Below are positions 20,128 to 31,589 of a DNA stretch of 64,000 nt, piece by piece. The stretch is from Closterium sp. NIES-65 (taxonomy: Eukaryota > Streptophyta > Zygnematophyceae > Desmidiales > Closteriaceae): the NCBI GenBank assembly GCA_948144175.1, contig CANXME010002068.1, positions 6,006,501-6,070,500 on the forward strand, written 5' to 3'. The translations under genes and the position numbers were made by a program. Numbering within the stretch: the stretch's first letter is position 1; each line of letters opens with the position of its first letter. The notes under the pieces were generated by a model. That model saw only the letters and a list, made by a program, of their open reading frames with translations. It did no database searches and was not told where the DNA came from.

Positions 20128-22892
20128 GTGACGATCTGTACTTGCTCCAGGACTGGCCGTCACCTAGCCACGTTCACCCGTTGGCCAGGGTCGAGTCTTT
20201 ACACACTGACGACTGTGTCTCCTCAGGTAGCTGCTGCCGGTCAGGTGTCTGCGTTAGGTCTGGTAGCCTCCCCCTGTGAGTGTCACTCCCTGTCGCACCA
20301 GACTCTTCTATGGCACCACCGCCTGGGCCACCCCTCCTTGCCGCGTCTCCGTGGCATGCACCGTCTCCTCCTTATGTCTGGTCTTCCCAGGTCTCTCCCT
20401 CCCCTCCCTGCCTCGCCTGCGCCGCCCTGCCTTCCGTGCGTCGAGGGGCGGCAGAGCGCCGCTTCTCACTCCTCCTCGTTTCCCCCGACAGAGGCTCTTC
20501 TGCAGACCCTCCACCTGGACGTGTGGGGCCCAGCCCGCGTTCGTGGACAGGGCGGTGAGCGGTACTTTCTGCTGGTTGTCAACGACTACTCGCGTTACAC
20601 CACGGTCTTCCCCTTGCGCACCAAGGGTGAGGTCCCTGCTGTTCCGATCCCTTGGATCCGAGCAGTTTGTCTCGAACTCCACCGCAGGTCCCACCAGGAC
20701 CTGCCTGTCCTACGTTTGCACTATGACAGAGGTGGTGAGTTCACCTCCGACCTCTTGCAGGCCTTCTGTCAGGGGGAGGGCATCGAGCAGTCGTTCACGC
20801 TTCCGGGCTCACCGCAGCAAAAAGGGGTTGCTGAGCGCCGCGTTGGCTTAGTCATGCGGCGGCTCCCCATTTTTTGTGGCCGTTTGCGGTCCGGTACGCC
20901 GCGCAGCAGCTCAACCTCTGGCCCCGTGTCTCCTTGCCGGAGACCTCGCCCACACTGCGTTGGACGGGGGAGGTTGGCGATGCGTCGCGTTTCCGGGTCT
21001 GTGGTGATCGTGCCCTTGTCCGCGATACGTCCGCGGTCAAGCTCTCCTCCCGCACCATTCCCTGTGTCTTCCTTGGCTTTGTCCCTGACGCGCCTGGCTG
21101 GCAGTTTTACCACCCCACCGCGCCGTGTCCTCCCCTCTCAAGATGTCACCTTTGACGAGTCGGTTCCTTTCTACTGTCTCTTCCCCTACCGCACTGCCCC
21201 TCTCCCTCCCCCACCGCTTTTCCTCGCTCTAGGTCCCCCTCCGGTCGACCCCCTCCCCCCTCAGGGTCCTGCTCCTTCAGGTGTGTCTCAGGTAGACCCA
21301 CCCTCCTTGGCTGAGCCTGTCGAGGTCACTAGCGACTCAGGTGCTGCTGCGGGAGGTGCTGCTGGGGGTGCTGCGTCTGGGGGTGCTGAGCCTGCGCGTG
21401 AGGTGCTGGGGAGTGCGGAGCCTGGGGTTGCTAAGCCTGCGGCTGCGGAGTCTGGGGGTGCTGAGCCGGAGGGTGCCGGGTCGGGGGGTGCTGAGTCTGC
21501 TGGCGTTCCTCTGCATCTCGTTTCACGATGCGGGCCTCTCGCACCACAGCAGGCACGAGAGTGGCTTGCGTCGCGTACCTGCCTGAGGAGTCGTGCTGCT
21601 GGAGCTGCTTGTCGTGGAGGCGCTGGGAGTGCTGGTGTCTCTGATCCTGGAGGTGCTCGTACTGGAGGTACTGGAGCTGCCGGGACTGGTACTGCTCCTA
21701 GGGGTGCTGAGCCTGCAGCTGCGGAGTCAGGGGGTGCTGAGCCCGTCCGTGAGGTGCTGGGGGGTGCGGAGCCTGGGGGTGCTGAGCCTACGAGTGCGGA
21801 GCCTGGGGGTGCTGAGCCGGAGGATGCCGGTTCGGGGGGTGCTGAGTCTGCTGGCGTTCCTCTGGGTCTCGTTTCACGACGTGGGTCTGTCTCACCACAG
21901 CAGGCACGAGATTGGCTTGCGTCGCGTACCCGCCCGAGGAGTCGTGCTGCTGGAGCTGCTTTTCGTGGAGGCGCTGGGAGTGCTGGTGTCTCTGGTCCTG
22001 GAGGTGCTCGCACTGGAGGTACTGGAGCTGCCGGGACTAGTACTGCTCCTGGAGCTGGAGGTGTCGGCTCTGGGGGTGCTGCTGCTGGAGGCCCTGGAGC
22101 TGGTACTAACGACTCTGAAGTTGAGGATCCTGGGGCTGGAGGTGCCGGTTCTGGGGGTGCTGCTACTGGTGGCGCTCGAGCTGGAGGTTCTAGAGCTGCT
22201 GGAGGAGCAAGAGCTGGAGGTGCTGCTGCTGGAGTCACTGGAGCTGGACGTGCTGCTGCTGGAGGCGCTGGAGCCGGAGAATCTGGAGCTGCTGGAGGCG
22301 CTGGAGCTGGAAGTGCTGCTGCTGGAGTCACTGGAGCTGGAGGCGCTGCTGCTGGAGGCCCTAGGGCTGGAGGTTTTGGAGCTGCTGGAGGCGCTGGAGC
22401 TACTGGTACTGGTGGCACTACACCGCCGCAACTGTTTTTCGCTCCGCCGTCACCCTCGTCTCTGCCACCGCTTGACTCCGTGCTTTGCCAGGTTCTTAGC
22501 CTCCCATCTTCTACTGGCCTCCCGTTACAGCCCGGCGCACCACTGCTTGCTCCTTCTCCTTACACTGAGCAGACAGACTCGCTTACACAGCGTAGTGAGC
22601 CTGCGTCTCGTCCTGCCTCGCCTGTTCGCGCGCGTCGCACTGGTAGTCGTGTTCCTCGTGAGCGTCCGCCTCCTGTCCTTGGCATGCATGCTATGGCACT
22701 TCGTCCTTCCTCTGTTCCACAGCGTGTTCCCCTGCCGTCTCCTCCTGCGTCTTCTCTGCCTGTCGTTCAGGACCCTGAGTCTGACCTGGTTCATGTTGCT
22801 CACCCTACTGTCACGTGTCTGCTATCCACTGTTATCACCGACACGTCGTTTGAGTCTCCTGCTGCGTCTGCCTTAGTCTCTGGTCTTGTTGA
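20128..22892 (+). pseudogene. pol: Copia-2 integrase and Ala/Gly linker
   Basis: Integrase features are HRLGHPSL, CLPCVEGRQ, LHLDVWGP and LHYDRGGEF (Ser to Tyr before the catalytic Asp, compared with Copia-1). QQKGVAERR then leads into a frame change near 20850 that is reversed near 21125. The true frame between them reads WPFAVRYAAQQLNLWP. The downstream linker is a very long Ala/Gly/Glu/Pro-rich block with a 351-bp tandem duplication. It ends at the Copia-B insertion point, and coding continues at 35069. Confidence 0.82.
21352..22053 (+). repeat. 351-bp tandem duplication inside the Copia-2 linker
   Basis: Two units (about 21352-21702 and 21703-22053) match at a constant 351-bp offset, for example aggtgctggg at 21401 and 21752. 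They repeat a 117-residue block with landmarks GAESAGVPL, SPQQAR-WLASRT, RSRAAGAA and GGARTGGTGAAGT. The length is a multiple of three, so the frame is kept. Confidence 0.85.
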
Positions 22893-23720
22893 TGTTGGTG
22901 CAACCGTACGGTTTGCACTCGGCTTGTTGTCCGCGTGCGTGCATGTGTGTGTGTATGGAATGGTATAAGGGCATGGGATAATATATATTTCATGCTTATA
23001 ATTGTGTGTGAATGTTGAGTCATGATGTCGAGTGTGTGTGTCGAGTCAATAGCGAGTTATCGCTAGACGCGTGTTACGCGGTCGTTTGTGTCTCGCACGC
23101 GGTTTCTATTTTGTTGTGCGCGGTTTCTATTTTGTCCTGTGTCGAACGTTCGGCGTGTCGCAGGTGTGTGTAGAAGACCCATCAAGAACTCAAGGATGAG
23201 TTTGTGATGAAGAGCCCGAGCCTTGGTGTCAAGCCTCAAGTGATTTCGAAGCTCGCCAAAAGGGTGCACCTCAAGATATTGAAGATAGTTACATTACTTT
23301 GTGTAGTGTAACATTTCACTTGGTGTAGGCCCTAGTGAAGGGTAGTTTCGAGACCCTTCGTGGTTGGGGACAGTGTGGCACTGTTCCACATCACTGTACC
23401 TCGGCTCTTGGGGTTTGTAGGAGCTGGGAGTCATTCCCAACTCGTAACTCTTCCTAACTCTTCCTATCTTGTGTTCCAAGACTATGTTGCTGCCATAGTG
23501 CTGTTCGTTCAAACCGACGCTGTGTCGTCAATACTTGGTCAAATCGTGCGATCTAAATTGCCTAGTGTAGGGGAGAATAAGACGCTCTAGATCCAAGTTG
23601 AATCAAGTCATTTGATGTTGTGAGTAGAACGCTATGAACGTTTGAAGCCGCTGTGCAGAAATCCGACTGTGCACTCTATCTTTCGTTTTAGGCACATTGG
23701 AGCCTACTGTGACTATAACA
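22893..23720 (+). repeat. Copia-B 5' LTR
   Basis: TGTTGGTGCAACC...GACTATAACA, 828 bp. It matches the 3' LTR except for a short extra stretch (about 23009-23040) and scattered substitutions. AT-rich TATATAT at about 22981 is a possible promoter element. Confidence 0.93.
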
Positions 23721-23722
23721 AG

Positions 23723-23734
23723 TGGTATCAGAGC
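23723..23734 (+). other. Copia-B primer binding site
   Basis: An exact TGGTATCAGAGC lies 2 nt after the LTR, complementary to initiator tRNA-Met. Confidence 0.92.
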
Positions 23735-23753
23735 CCTTGGAGCAGTTTCGACA

Positions 23754-25890
23754 ATGGCTGGACCTGAGGAAAGGGGTGGCAGAGGTGCTGGTGGCAGAGG
23801 AGAAGCCCAAGCTCAAGGCCAACCCCGTGATTCAGCCATGGCGCCTGTGCAACGAAGTGTTGGCCCATCTAGGGATGAGCCTAGAGTGTTTGGCCTTGAC
23901 AAGTTCAATGGTGACAACTTTGCTGAGTGGTCCTTTAGAATGGAGAACATATTTGACCACTATGACCTGCTGGAGGTAATGGAAGGAACGGAGAAGCGTC
24001 CCGAGAACGACCCGGAGAAGAGCCCGTGGGTGCGGAAGAGCGCACAAGGCTACCTCCTACTTGGGCAAGCGTTGGGGAGCAGCCAAATCCGTCACATCAA
24101 GCCTTTCCAGCGTGAACCAGAGAAGGGACCAAAGGCATGGGCTGCTCTCAAGGGTGTACACGCTCCTGCAATAGCGGCGGTAGCTGTGGTGTTGGAACGG
24201 CAAATGGCGACACTACGAATTGAAGAGGATGAAGCGGTTGAAGAAGGGGTGCAGAAATTCTTCGACTTGTTGACGCGGCTTGAGGGAGCTGATTTGAACT
24301 ATAGTGAGCTCCAAAAGAAGACCAAGTTGCTGGCCCTACTCCCTGAGTCATGGTCCTCGCTCATCATCAACCTTAATCGCGACTTGCCCCGCCTCTCGCT
24401 TGAAGACGTGAAGCGAGCTATCCTTCAAGAGGATTTCCGCCGCCGTGAGTTGGCGAGTGCGGATGGCGCTGGGGCAGCGAGCATCGGCCGTGGATATGGT
24501 CGAGGAAGAGGTAGAGGACGAGGGGGAGGAAGGTTTGGTGGCAGCAACTTTGGCGGAGGGCGCGGGAGTGGCGGTTACGGCAGCGACGACAAGAGCTACG
24601 GACGCGGTCGCGGCCGATTCGACGGCGAGTGTCACTATTGCCACAAGAGCGGACACATGTGGCGCGACTGCTACAAAATCCCTGATGGTTGGACCCCTGC
24701 TCAAGGCCAAGAGGGTAGAGGAGCAGGAGGAGGGAGAGGAAGAGGCCGTGGAGGCCGTGGCGGTCGCGATGGCGGAGCTGCAAACATGAAGAGCGGAGAC
24801 AATGACAAGGACCCGAGCAACGATCGGTACCCGGGTCTATTCTACTTCGTGTCGACGCAAGTACCGACTGGTCCAGAGAAGGATGAAGGCTTTGAGGAGC
24901 CAGCAGCTGTGGGGAAGGTGACTCTACACCCTCTGGACTATTGGGTGATCGATAGTGGCGCTACCTATAGCATGACACCTCGCCCGGACTTGCTCACCGA
25001 ACTCGAACCGTCACCGGTGAAGCATGTCACATCAGCTTTGGGGCAGCGAGCGGAGGTGAAAGGCATGGGCAAGGCCATGTTTAAGGGTGCTGATGGGAAG
25101 ATGGTGGGCCTCAAGAATGTGCTTTGGGTGCCCAGCCTTGCCGCCAACCTGATTTCCGTGCGGCGGTTGGCAAAGGCCGGCATGGACACGAACTCAAAGG
25201 GAGCCAAGACCTACACCGCAAGGCTTGGCGATCGGATTCTTTGGGACCTTCATGAGGACAGAGATGTCTACAACGAGATGTGGCAGATCCCTGTGGTCCC
25301 AATGCCTAAGGAGAGGCAAGTGGCAGCAAGCGTCAGCACCAAAGGTGGAGCGGTTGGTAGCGGCGATTGGGCGGACGGTCGCGCTAAGGAGAAGGAGTCC
25401 AAGAAGTGCAATCTTGGAGGGACCAGCAAGCTTGGTGAACCTATGGAGAGAGGTGCAGCAGCCAAAGAGCAGCAAAAGGGTGAGGAGAACCCCGAGGCAG
25501 CAGCGGAGGAGGACTACGGAGAGAGTATGTGGGGCGCTATTGCGAGCGCGGCATTCTCCAATCCAACTTCGGCTACGGGGGAGTGTGATTGGCTCACCTT
25601 GCATCGGCGCATGGGGCATGTGGCCCTGCCCATCTTGCAGCAGCTAGTAAAGAATGAGATGGTTGCTGGCATACGTGTGAAGGGGGAGCCCGATGAGGTA
25701 CTTGGCTGCCCGACGTGCATGCAAGCCAAGTTCACCCGTTTCCCATTCTCTAGTTCGGAGGCAACGGCTAAGGCACCACTTGATGAGGTGGTGATGGACG
25801 TGGTGGGCCCCCTGAAGCTTGGAGCTGCTGGAGCTGAGTACTTCCTCACTATTGTGGACGTCTACACCCGTATGACTTGGGTGTACGTGC
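23754..25890 (+). pseudogene. gag-pol: Copia-B gag, protease and integrase N-terminus (5' part of split polyprotein)
   Basis: The first Met after the PBS is at 23754 (MAGPEERGG). Gag has FNGDNFAEWSFRMENI and an RG-rich basic stretch around a canonical CX2CX4HX4C knuckle (CHYCHKSGHMWRDC). A protease with VIDSGATYSM follows, then the GAG-pre-integrase/zinc segment (LHRRMGHVALP, CPTCMQAKF) and the first integrase aspartate segment (VVMDVVGPLKLG). This part has no stops. It is cut by Copia-C inside the integrase after TWVYV; the frame resumes at 31590. Confidence 0.92.
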
Positions 25891-26390
25891 TGTTGATTGT
25901 GTAGGTGGTTGTGGTATTTTGCTCTAGCTGGTTGTGGGCTAAGGGTTTGGGCAAAATGTGGTGTTGCGGGCTGGTATTGATCTCGCACCCAGCAAGCACC
26001 AACAAACCTTTGCTATTCACTACAACACCTTTGGTGGTGCTAGTTTAGCACTTTGGGTTGTTGGGGATTGTTGTAGGGCGAGGGTTGGGTTGGTAGGGTT
26101 TGAACAACTCGTCACTTTTCAGATCTGAACTCTTGCTAAAGCCACTTTCTTGGACTAATCCATGGCTGCCTAGTAATTCCGCGAGGATACACCGTCGCAC
26201 TTAGATCACGATAGCGATCGGCCTAGATCTTTGTTGAAAGCGTGCGTTACCATTCTGGAAAGTAGAGATTAAGACCTTTCTAACGCGTACCTGCTCATAG
26301 TTTAAGGTTACGTGAGCTGCACGCAATGTTCCGTCGAAGTCGGCGGACTTAATCTCTTGTACGCTCTCCAGATTCGCTCGCTTTCCATCA
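25891..26390 (+). repeat. Copia-C 5' LTR
   Basis: 500 bp, TGTTGATTG...TTTCCATCA, with the same length and ends as the 3' LTR. Confidence 0.95.
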
Positions 26391-26391
26391 G

Positions 26392-26403
26392 TGGTATCAG
26401 AGC
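26392..26403 (+). other. Copia-C primer binding site
   Basis: An exact TGGTATCAGAGC one base after the LTR. Confidence 0.93.
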
Positions 26404-26478
26404 TGGTTAGGCCTGCGACATTCCCTCTTTTCATCATATTTCGAATTGGTTGAAGGAACTCCAGATCTAGGGTTGGTC

Positions 26479-28458
26479 ATGGCCCAGAAATTAGATGGCC
26501 CTCCTAGGTTCACTGGCTCGGATTTTTCGCTATGGCGGTTCCAGTTTACGCTTTGGCTAGGTATCAAAGACCTAGAAGGCGTTTTGGAGGGATCGGAGCG
26601 AAGACCTTAAGCTGATGAAGGAAAGGCATCTACTGGAGCCTCTAGCCAAGTGGGAGAAGGGGGTGGGGGAGCCTCTAGCTCATCCATAACTGAGGGAAGT
26701 GGAGGTGGATCAGCAGCATCGCGAACCGGAAGGCAACGGCTTAGTGCGGAGGAGCTTCTTAAGGTACAGGAAGCATGGGACCGCAAGGACAAGCAAGCGT
26801 TCCAGTACCTGTGTTGGGCCTTGGAAGGCCAACTAGAGCTCCTAAAGATGCTGATTGACCTGAAGGGCAAGCAAGGAGCAGCTGCACTAGCATGGAAGAG
26901 AGTTCAAGAGCGACATTTGCAAAAGGGGTTGCTAAGCATACTCACATGGAGGAAGCGGTTCTACACCATGGAACGCAACTATGGCGATGGGGAGACCATG
27001 ATGCAATATCTCCAGAGGCTGGATGAGTATGTGAGAGCCTTAGAGGAGTTGAACTACACTGTAGATGAGAAGGAGATCATCTACACCGCACTCCAGGGGC
27101 TGGACCAAGAGGTGAACGAGGCCCTACTGCAGTACCTTCACCTTGAGCAACAGAAATGGACCAAGGCCTGGATATGGGAGGTGTTGGTCTCTGATGAGGC
27201 TCGCAAACGGGATGCTGGTAGAATAGTTGAAGGGGGAATGGGGGCAGGGGATAGGGCTGTCTCCAAGAAATACCAGCAGCGGCAAGAAGGTGGGGGGAAG
27301 AAGAAGGAGCTCGACAAGTGCCTCGTCCCTGGATGCAACCGGAAGCATTCTTGGAAGGAGTGTTGGAGCCGTCCTGATGGGTGGAAGCCTCAAGGGTACC
27401 CAGGAGAGGCTCCACCTGTCACTAGGCCTGAGTGGGTGGAGAGGAGGATGAAGAATGGAGCATGGAACAAGAAGGGCAGCAAAGAGAAATCGGCAGCAAC
27501 GGTGGCAAACGAGAATAAGAAGGGAAAAGAGGACTCATCGGATGATGGTTTCTCCTTCTTATCCTTGGAGAAGGAGACGGCGCTTGCTGGTCGTGTGTTG
27601 GCTGACCCCAATCAGCTCATTCTAGACTCTGGGGCAACCTGTGGATTGGTACCTCGGCGCGACCTCTTCACCACCTATCACTCCCTCCCACCTAACTCTA
27701 GAAATGTGATTGTGGGGAGCGGAGATACGCTGCAAGCAATCGGCATCGGCACCATCACCGTCATGGGGAAGGAGGGGGAGGTGCTGAATGTGAAGGGTGT
27801 GCTTCATGTTCCTGATTTGGCAGCCAACCTTCTCTCATGCTCTCAACTTGCGAGGCAAGAATACATATGCACCTTCACCATGGAAGGTGGCACGGTTCGC
27901 AAGGGTGGAGCTGTGGTGATGGAGGCCAAATTAGAGAAGGGCCTATACCTTGTTCCAGTTTGTGTGCCTCAGGTGGAGAGGGCACATGGAGTTGAAGCCG
28001 AGGAAGCCACTTGTAGCAGCCGTTGGAGGGACGTGGAGCAGGTGACGACAGATTTGCTGCACCTACGCATGGGGCATGCAGGAAGGCAGCAACTTGTGGA
28101 GTGTGTGAAGAAGGGGGAGCTGAAGGGTGTGGAGATCAAGGAGGGTGGTGGGCAGCCAAGCAAGTGCCCTGATTGCACGACCGGGAAGCTGCCAAGGACC
28201 TCTTTCCCTACCTCCACCACTCGAGCCTCCGCACCTCTTGAGTTGGTGCACACGGATGTGTGTGGCCCCATGGAAACACCGGATAGGGAGAAGGGCAGCA
28301 AATACTTCATCACCTTCTTGGATGACTTCAGCCGCCTAAGTTGGGTTACCTTGGTGAAAACCAAGGATGAGGTGGCCAAGGTCTTGAAGACAAGGGCATC
28401 ACCCACCAGCTTTCAGTTGCCTACACACCGCAGCAAAATGGGGCAGCGGAGCGGCTAA
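26479..28458 (+). pseudogene. gag-pol: Copia-C gag, protease and N-terminal integrase
   Basis: The ATG at 26479 gives MAQKLDGPPRFTGSDFSLWR. A TAA at 26608-26610 (probably from CAA) interrupts after 43 codons, then the same frame stays open. Features: a variant zinc knuckle (CLVPGCNRKHSWKEC, CX4CX3HX4C), protease LILDSGATCGLV, the zinc segment (LRMGHAGRQQL, CPDCTTGKL) and HTDVCGPM with the first catalytic Asp. After DEVAKVLK the frame changes; the segment normally carrying the second Asp (DxGGEF) is absent. Confidence 0.9.
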
Positions 28459-31034
28459 ACCAGACCCTCATTGACCTTGCCCGAGCCATGCTTGCTCATG
28501 CGCAGCTGGACCATACTTGGTGGGGGGCAGCAGTGCAATATGCCAACTGGGTTAAGAACAGAATGGGCAGCAAGGGGCTAGGGGGCAAGAGCCCTTACTT
28601 CATGTGGACCAGGAAGGTGCCTAGTGTGTCCATGGCACGAGTGTGGGGGTGCATGGCGCAGTACAAAGTGCCCGACCAGCAACGGAGGAAGCTGGATCCT
28701 AAGGCACAATGGGGCATTTTTCTTGGGGTGTCGGAGAGGAGTAAAGCTTGGATGTTGTGGAGTGTGGCGGATCAGCGGGTGGTGGAAAGCAGGGATGTGG
28801 TTTTCCACGAGGGGCTGAGCTATAAGGGGTGGAAAGAGCATGGTGCTAGTACAGTTGGGAACTCCCTTCAGGATCCCTACACCTCTTCCATCTTTGAGGG
28901 GGCATGGGAGGATCCTGGAGAGGAGGTAGAGGAGCAGCAAGAGGAACAAAAGGCAGCTGCACCTCACCATGAGGAGTCACCAACTGCTGGTTCTACCCCT
29001 GACCCTAACGCACCAGCCCATGACCCGGAGCAGCCACAGGGGCAGCAGCAGCAACAAGAGAAGCCGCAGCAGCCACCACAGGAGCATACACCACCTGTTC
29101 CTGCGGGTAGGTGGCAGCAAATACTGCAGCAGCAGCTGTCCAAGTCACCACGGTCCCCCATGAAGAGAGTGACTTGGAAGGAGAAGCTGCAAAGTTTGGA
29201 GCAGGGGGAGGCATCACCTCTGCGCCGCACCACACGCATCTCCCGGCCACCCGAAAGGTTCACACCAAGTGCACAGTATGCTTGCATGCATGATCATGAG
29301 GTGCATGATATGGAGGAGTGCATGCTTGTGGATGCTGAGGGGGGTGAGCTTGGGCTTGATTTCTGTCTCATGGGTCAGGTGCATGAGCCTAAGTCGGTCA
29401 AGGAGGCCTTGTCCCGTCCTGAGTGGGTCGAGTCCATGCGTGAGGAGCTTGAGTCTCATAGGGTGAACGAGTCTTTTGAGCTGGTTGATCCAGCTTGTGT
29501 GCCACCTGGAATGGAGGTCTTGAGGTGTCAGTGGGTGTGGAAGTATAAGCACATGGCTGATGGGAGTATTGAGAGGCCTAAGTCCAGGTTGGTGGCCATG
29601 GGGAACACTCAAACACGAGGCGTTCACTATGACCAGGTATATACCCCGGTGGGTAAACCTACCACCCTGAGAGGTTCCCTTGGGATGGCAGCATCCTCGG
29701 GGTCTCACATCCATCACATGGATGTGACCACCGCCTATCTTCATGGGGTCTTGAAGGAGGAGCTTTACATGAGGCAGCCACCTGGTTTTGATGATGGGTC
29801 CGGCAGAGTTTGCCGACTCAAGAAATCAATCTATGGGCTAAAGCAAGCTCCAAGGCAGTGGTGCCTCAAGTTTGATGAGGCGCTGATGGATTTTGGGTTT
29901 GAGAGGTCGGAGTGTGACCCCGCCTTGTACCACTTGGTGAGGCATGAGGGCCGGCTGTCCCTCTACCTCTATGTGGATGACATTCTGCTCATGTCTTCGA
30001 GCATGGTCTTGCTGGACGAGGTGAAGGGTCTCTTGTCCTCTCGTTTCCGCATGAAGGACTTGGGGGAGGCTAAGTACTATTTGGGGGTGCAGATTGAGCG
30101 AGATGAGAGTGGCATCTTGATTCATCAGGAGAGGTACATTCTCAACATGCTTGAGTCCTTTGGCCTTTCTGAGGCTAACCCCGTGCGCACCCCTCTCCCT
30201 ACAGGGTTCGACGTGCATGCACATGCTGAGGAGCCCTTGCTGCGAGATGAGCTGGTCCAGCTCTATCAAAGTATTGTGGGGTCTCTCATGTATGCAAGCA
30301 CGACCACACAGCCCCAGATTGCTTATGCAGTGTCACAGCTGTCCAAGGTGGTGTCTTGTCCCAAGGCATTTCACCTGCAGGCTGCCAAGAGAGTGCTAAG
30401 GTACCTGAAAGGTTGTTTCAAGTTAGGTATATTCTACCCCGCACACAGCAAGCCTCAGGTTGAGTTGGTGGGCTTTAGTGATGCTGATTATGCTGGAGAT
30501 TCAGCTGATCACAAGAGTCACACCGGCTATGTCTATTGCCTTAATGGTGCAGCCATCTCTTGGCAGAGCAAGAGGCAGCCGGTGGTTGCATTGTCTACCA
30601 CGGAGAGTGAGTACATCAGTCTGTGTCAGTGCATTCAGGAGGGTGTGTGGCTGAAGCGTTTGTTTGGGGAGTTTGGGCATGAGTTTGCTGGTGGTGTGCC
30701 TGTATTTGTGGACAGCCAGTCTGCCATTGCCCTTGCACAGAATGCATGCTTGCATGGCCGCACCAAGCACATGCAGGTTCGGTGGCATTTCATCAGGGAG
30801 ATGGTGGCGTGCGGTGAGGTGATCCTCCGGTGGTGCCCCACGAACCGTCAAGCAGCAGATATACTCACCAAACCCCTCCCTTTTGAGCGGCATGGTGTGT
30901 GCATGTCCTTGATGGGGATGCAGCCCCATGTCAGCATGGTGCCTGAGCAGGATGTGGGAGGACTGGTGCTTCTCTGCATTGACGACCTCATGCTGTGGAT
31001 GGCGCCCTTCCCTGGGCAAGGGGGAGTGAAGTGA
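28387..31034 (+). pseudogene. pol: Copia-C integrase C-terminus, reverse transcriptase and RNase H
   Basis: The frame that resumes at about 28387 reads GITHQLSVAYTPQQNGAAER (with the catalytic Glu). It continues uninterrupted to 31034. Order: VWGCMAQYKVP and GIFLGVSERSKAW (integrase end); a Gln/Pro-rich linker; RT with WVWKYKHMADGSIERPKSRL, MDVTTAYLHG, YGLKQAPRQW and catalytic LYVDDILLM; RNase H with GFSDADYAGD, STTESEYISL, VDSQSAIALA and GRTKHMQVRWHFIREM. The RT and RNase H residues look intact; the defect is upstream in the integrase. Confidence 0.92.
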
Positions 31035-31075
31035 AGGATTTTGCCCAGTGGTGTTCAGCCACCTCCAGCACGAGC

Positions 31076-31084
31076 AAGGGGGAG
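31076..31084 (+). other. Copia-C polypurine tract
   Basis: AAGGGGGAG next to the 3' LTR; a similar ggggga tract precedes the Copia-B 3' LTR. Confidence 0.85.
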
Positions 31085-31584
31085 TGTTGATTGTGTAGGT
31101 GGTTGTGGTATTTTGCTCTAGCTGGTTGTGGGCTAAGGATTTGGGCAAAATGTGGTGTTGCGGGCTGGTATTGATCTTGCACCCAACAAGCACCAACAAA
31201 CCTTTGCTATTCACTACAACACCTTTGGTGTTGCTAGTTTAGCACTTTGGGTTGTTGGGGATTGTTGTAGGGCGAGGGTTGGGTTGGTAGGGTTTGAACA
31301 ACTCGTCAATTTTCAGATCTGAACTCTTGCTAAAGCCACTTTCTTGGACTAATCCATGGCTGCCTAGTAATTCCGCCAGGATACACCGTCGCACTTAGAT
31401 CGCGATAGCGATCCGCCTAGATCTTTGTTGAAAGCGTGCGTTACCATTCTGGAAAGTAAAGGTCAAGACCTTTCTAACGCGTACTTGCTCATAGTTAAAG
31501 GTTACGTGAGCTGCACGCAATGTTCCGTCGAAGTCGGCGGACTTAATCTCTTGTACGCTCTCCAGATTCGCTCGCTTTCCATCA
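31085..31584 (+). repeat. Copia-C 3' LTR
   Basis: 500 bp, matching 25891-26390, followed by the CGTGC duplication. Confidence 0.95.
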
Positions 31585-31589
31585 CGTGC

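Larger units (their letters stand above)
25891..31584 (+). mobile_element. Copia-C, innermost element of the nest
   Basis: Two 500-bp LTRs (25891-26390 and 31085-31584; about a dozen differences by eye) are flanked by CGTGC (25886-25890 and 31585-31589). It is inserted in the Copia-B integrase in the same orientation. It has an exact PBS, gag, protease, a partly deleted integrase, RT, RNase H and a PPT. It must be younger than the Copia-B and Copia-2 insertions. Confidence 0.95.

Noticed and set aside
20128-22968. A single intact 946-codon Copia-2 protein
   Set aside because: The frame stays open only because two compensating frame changes pass through a stop-poor wrong frame (about 20850-21125). 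The last codons belong to the inserted Copia-B LTR.
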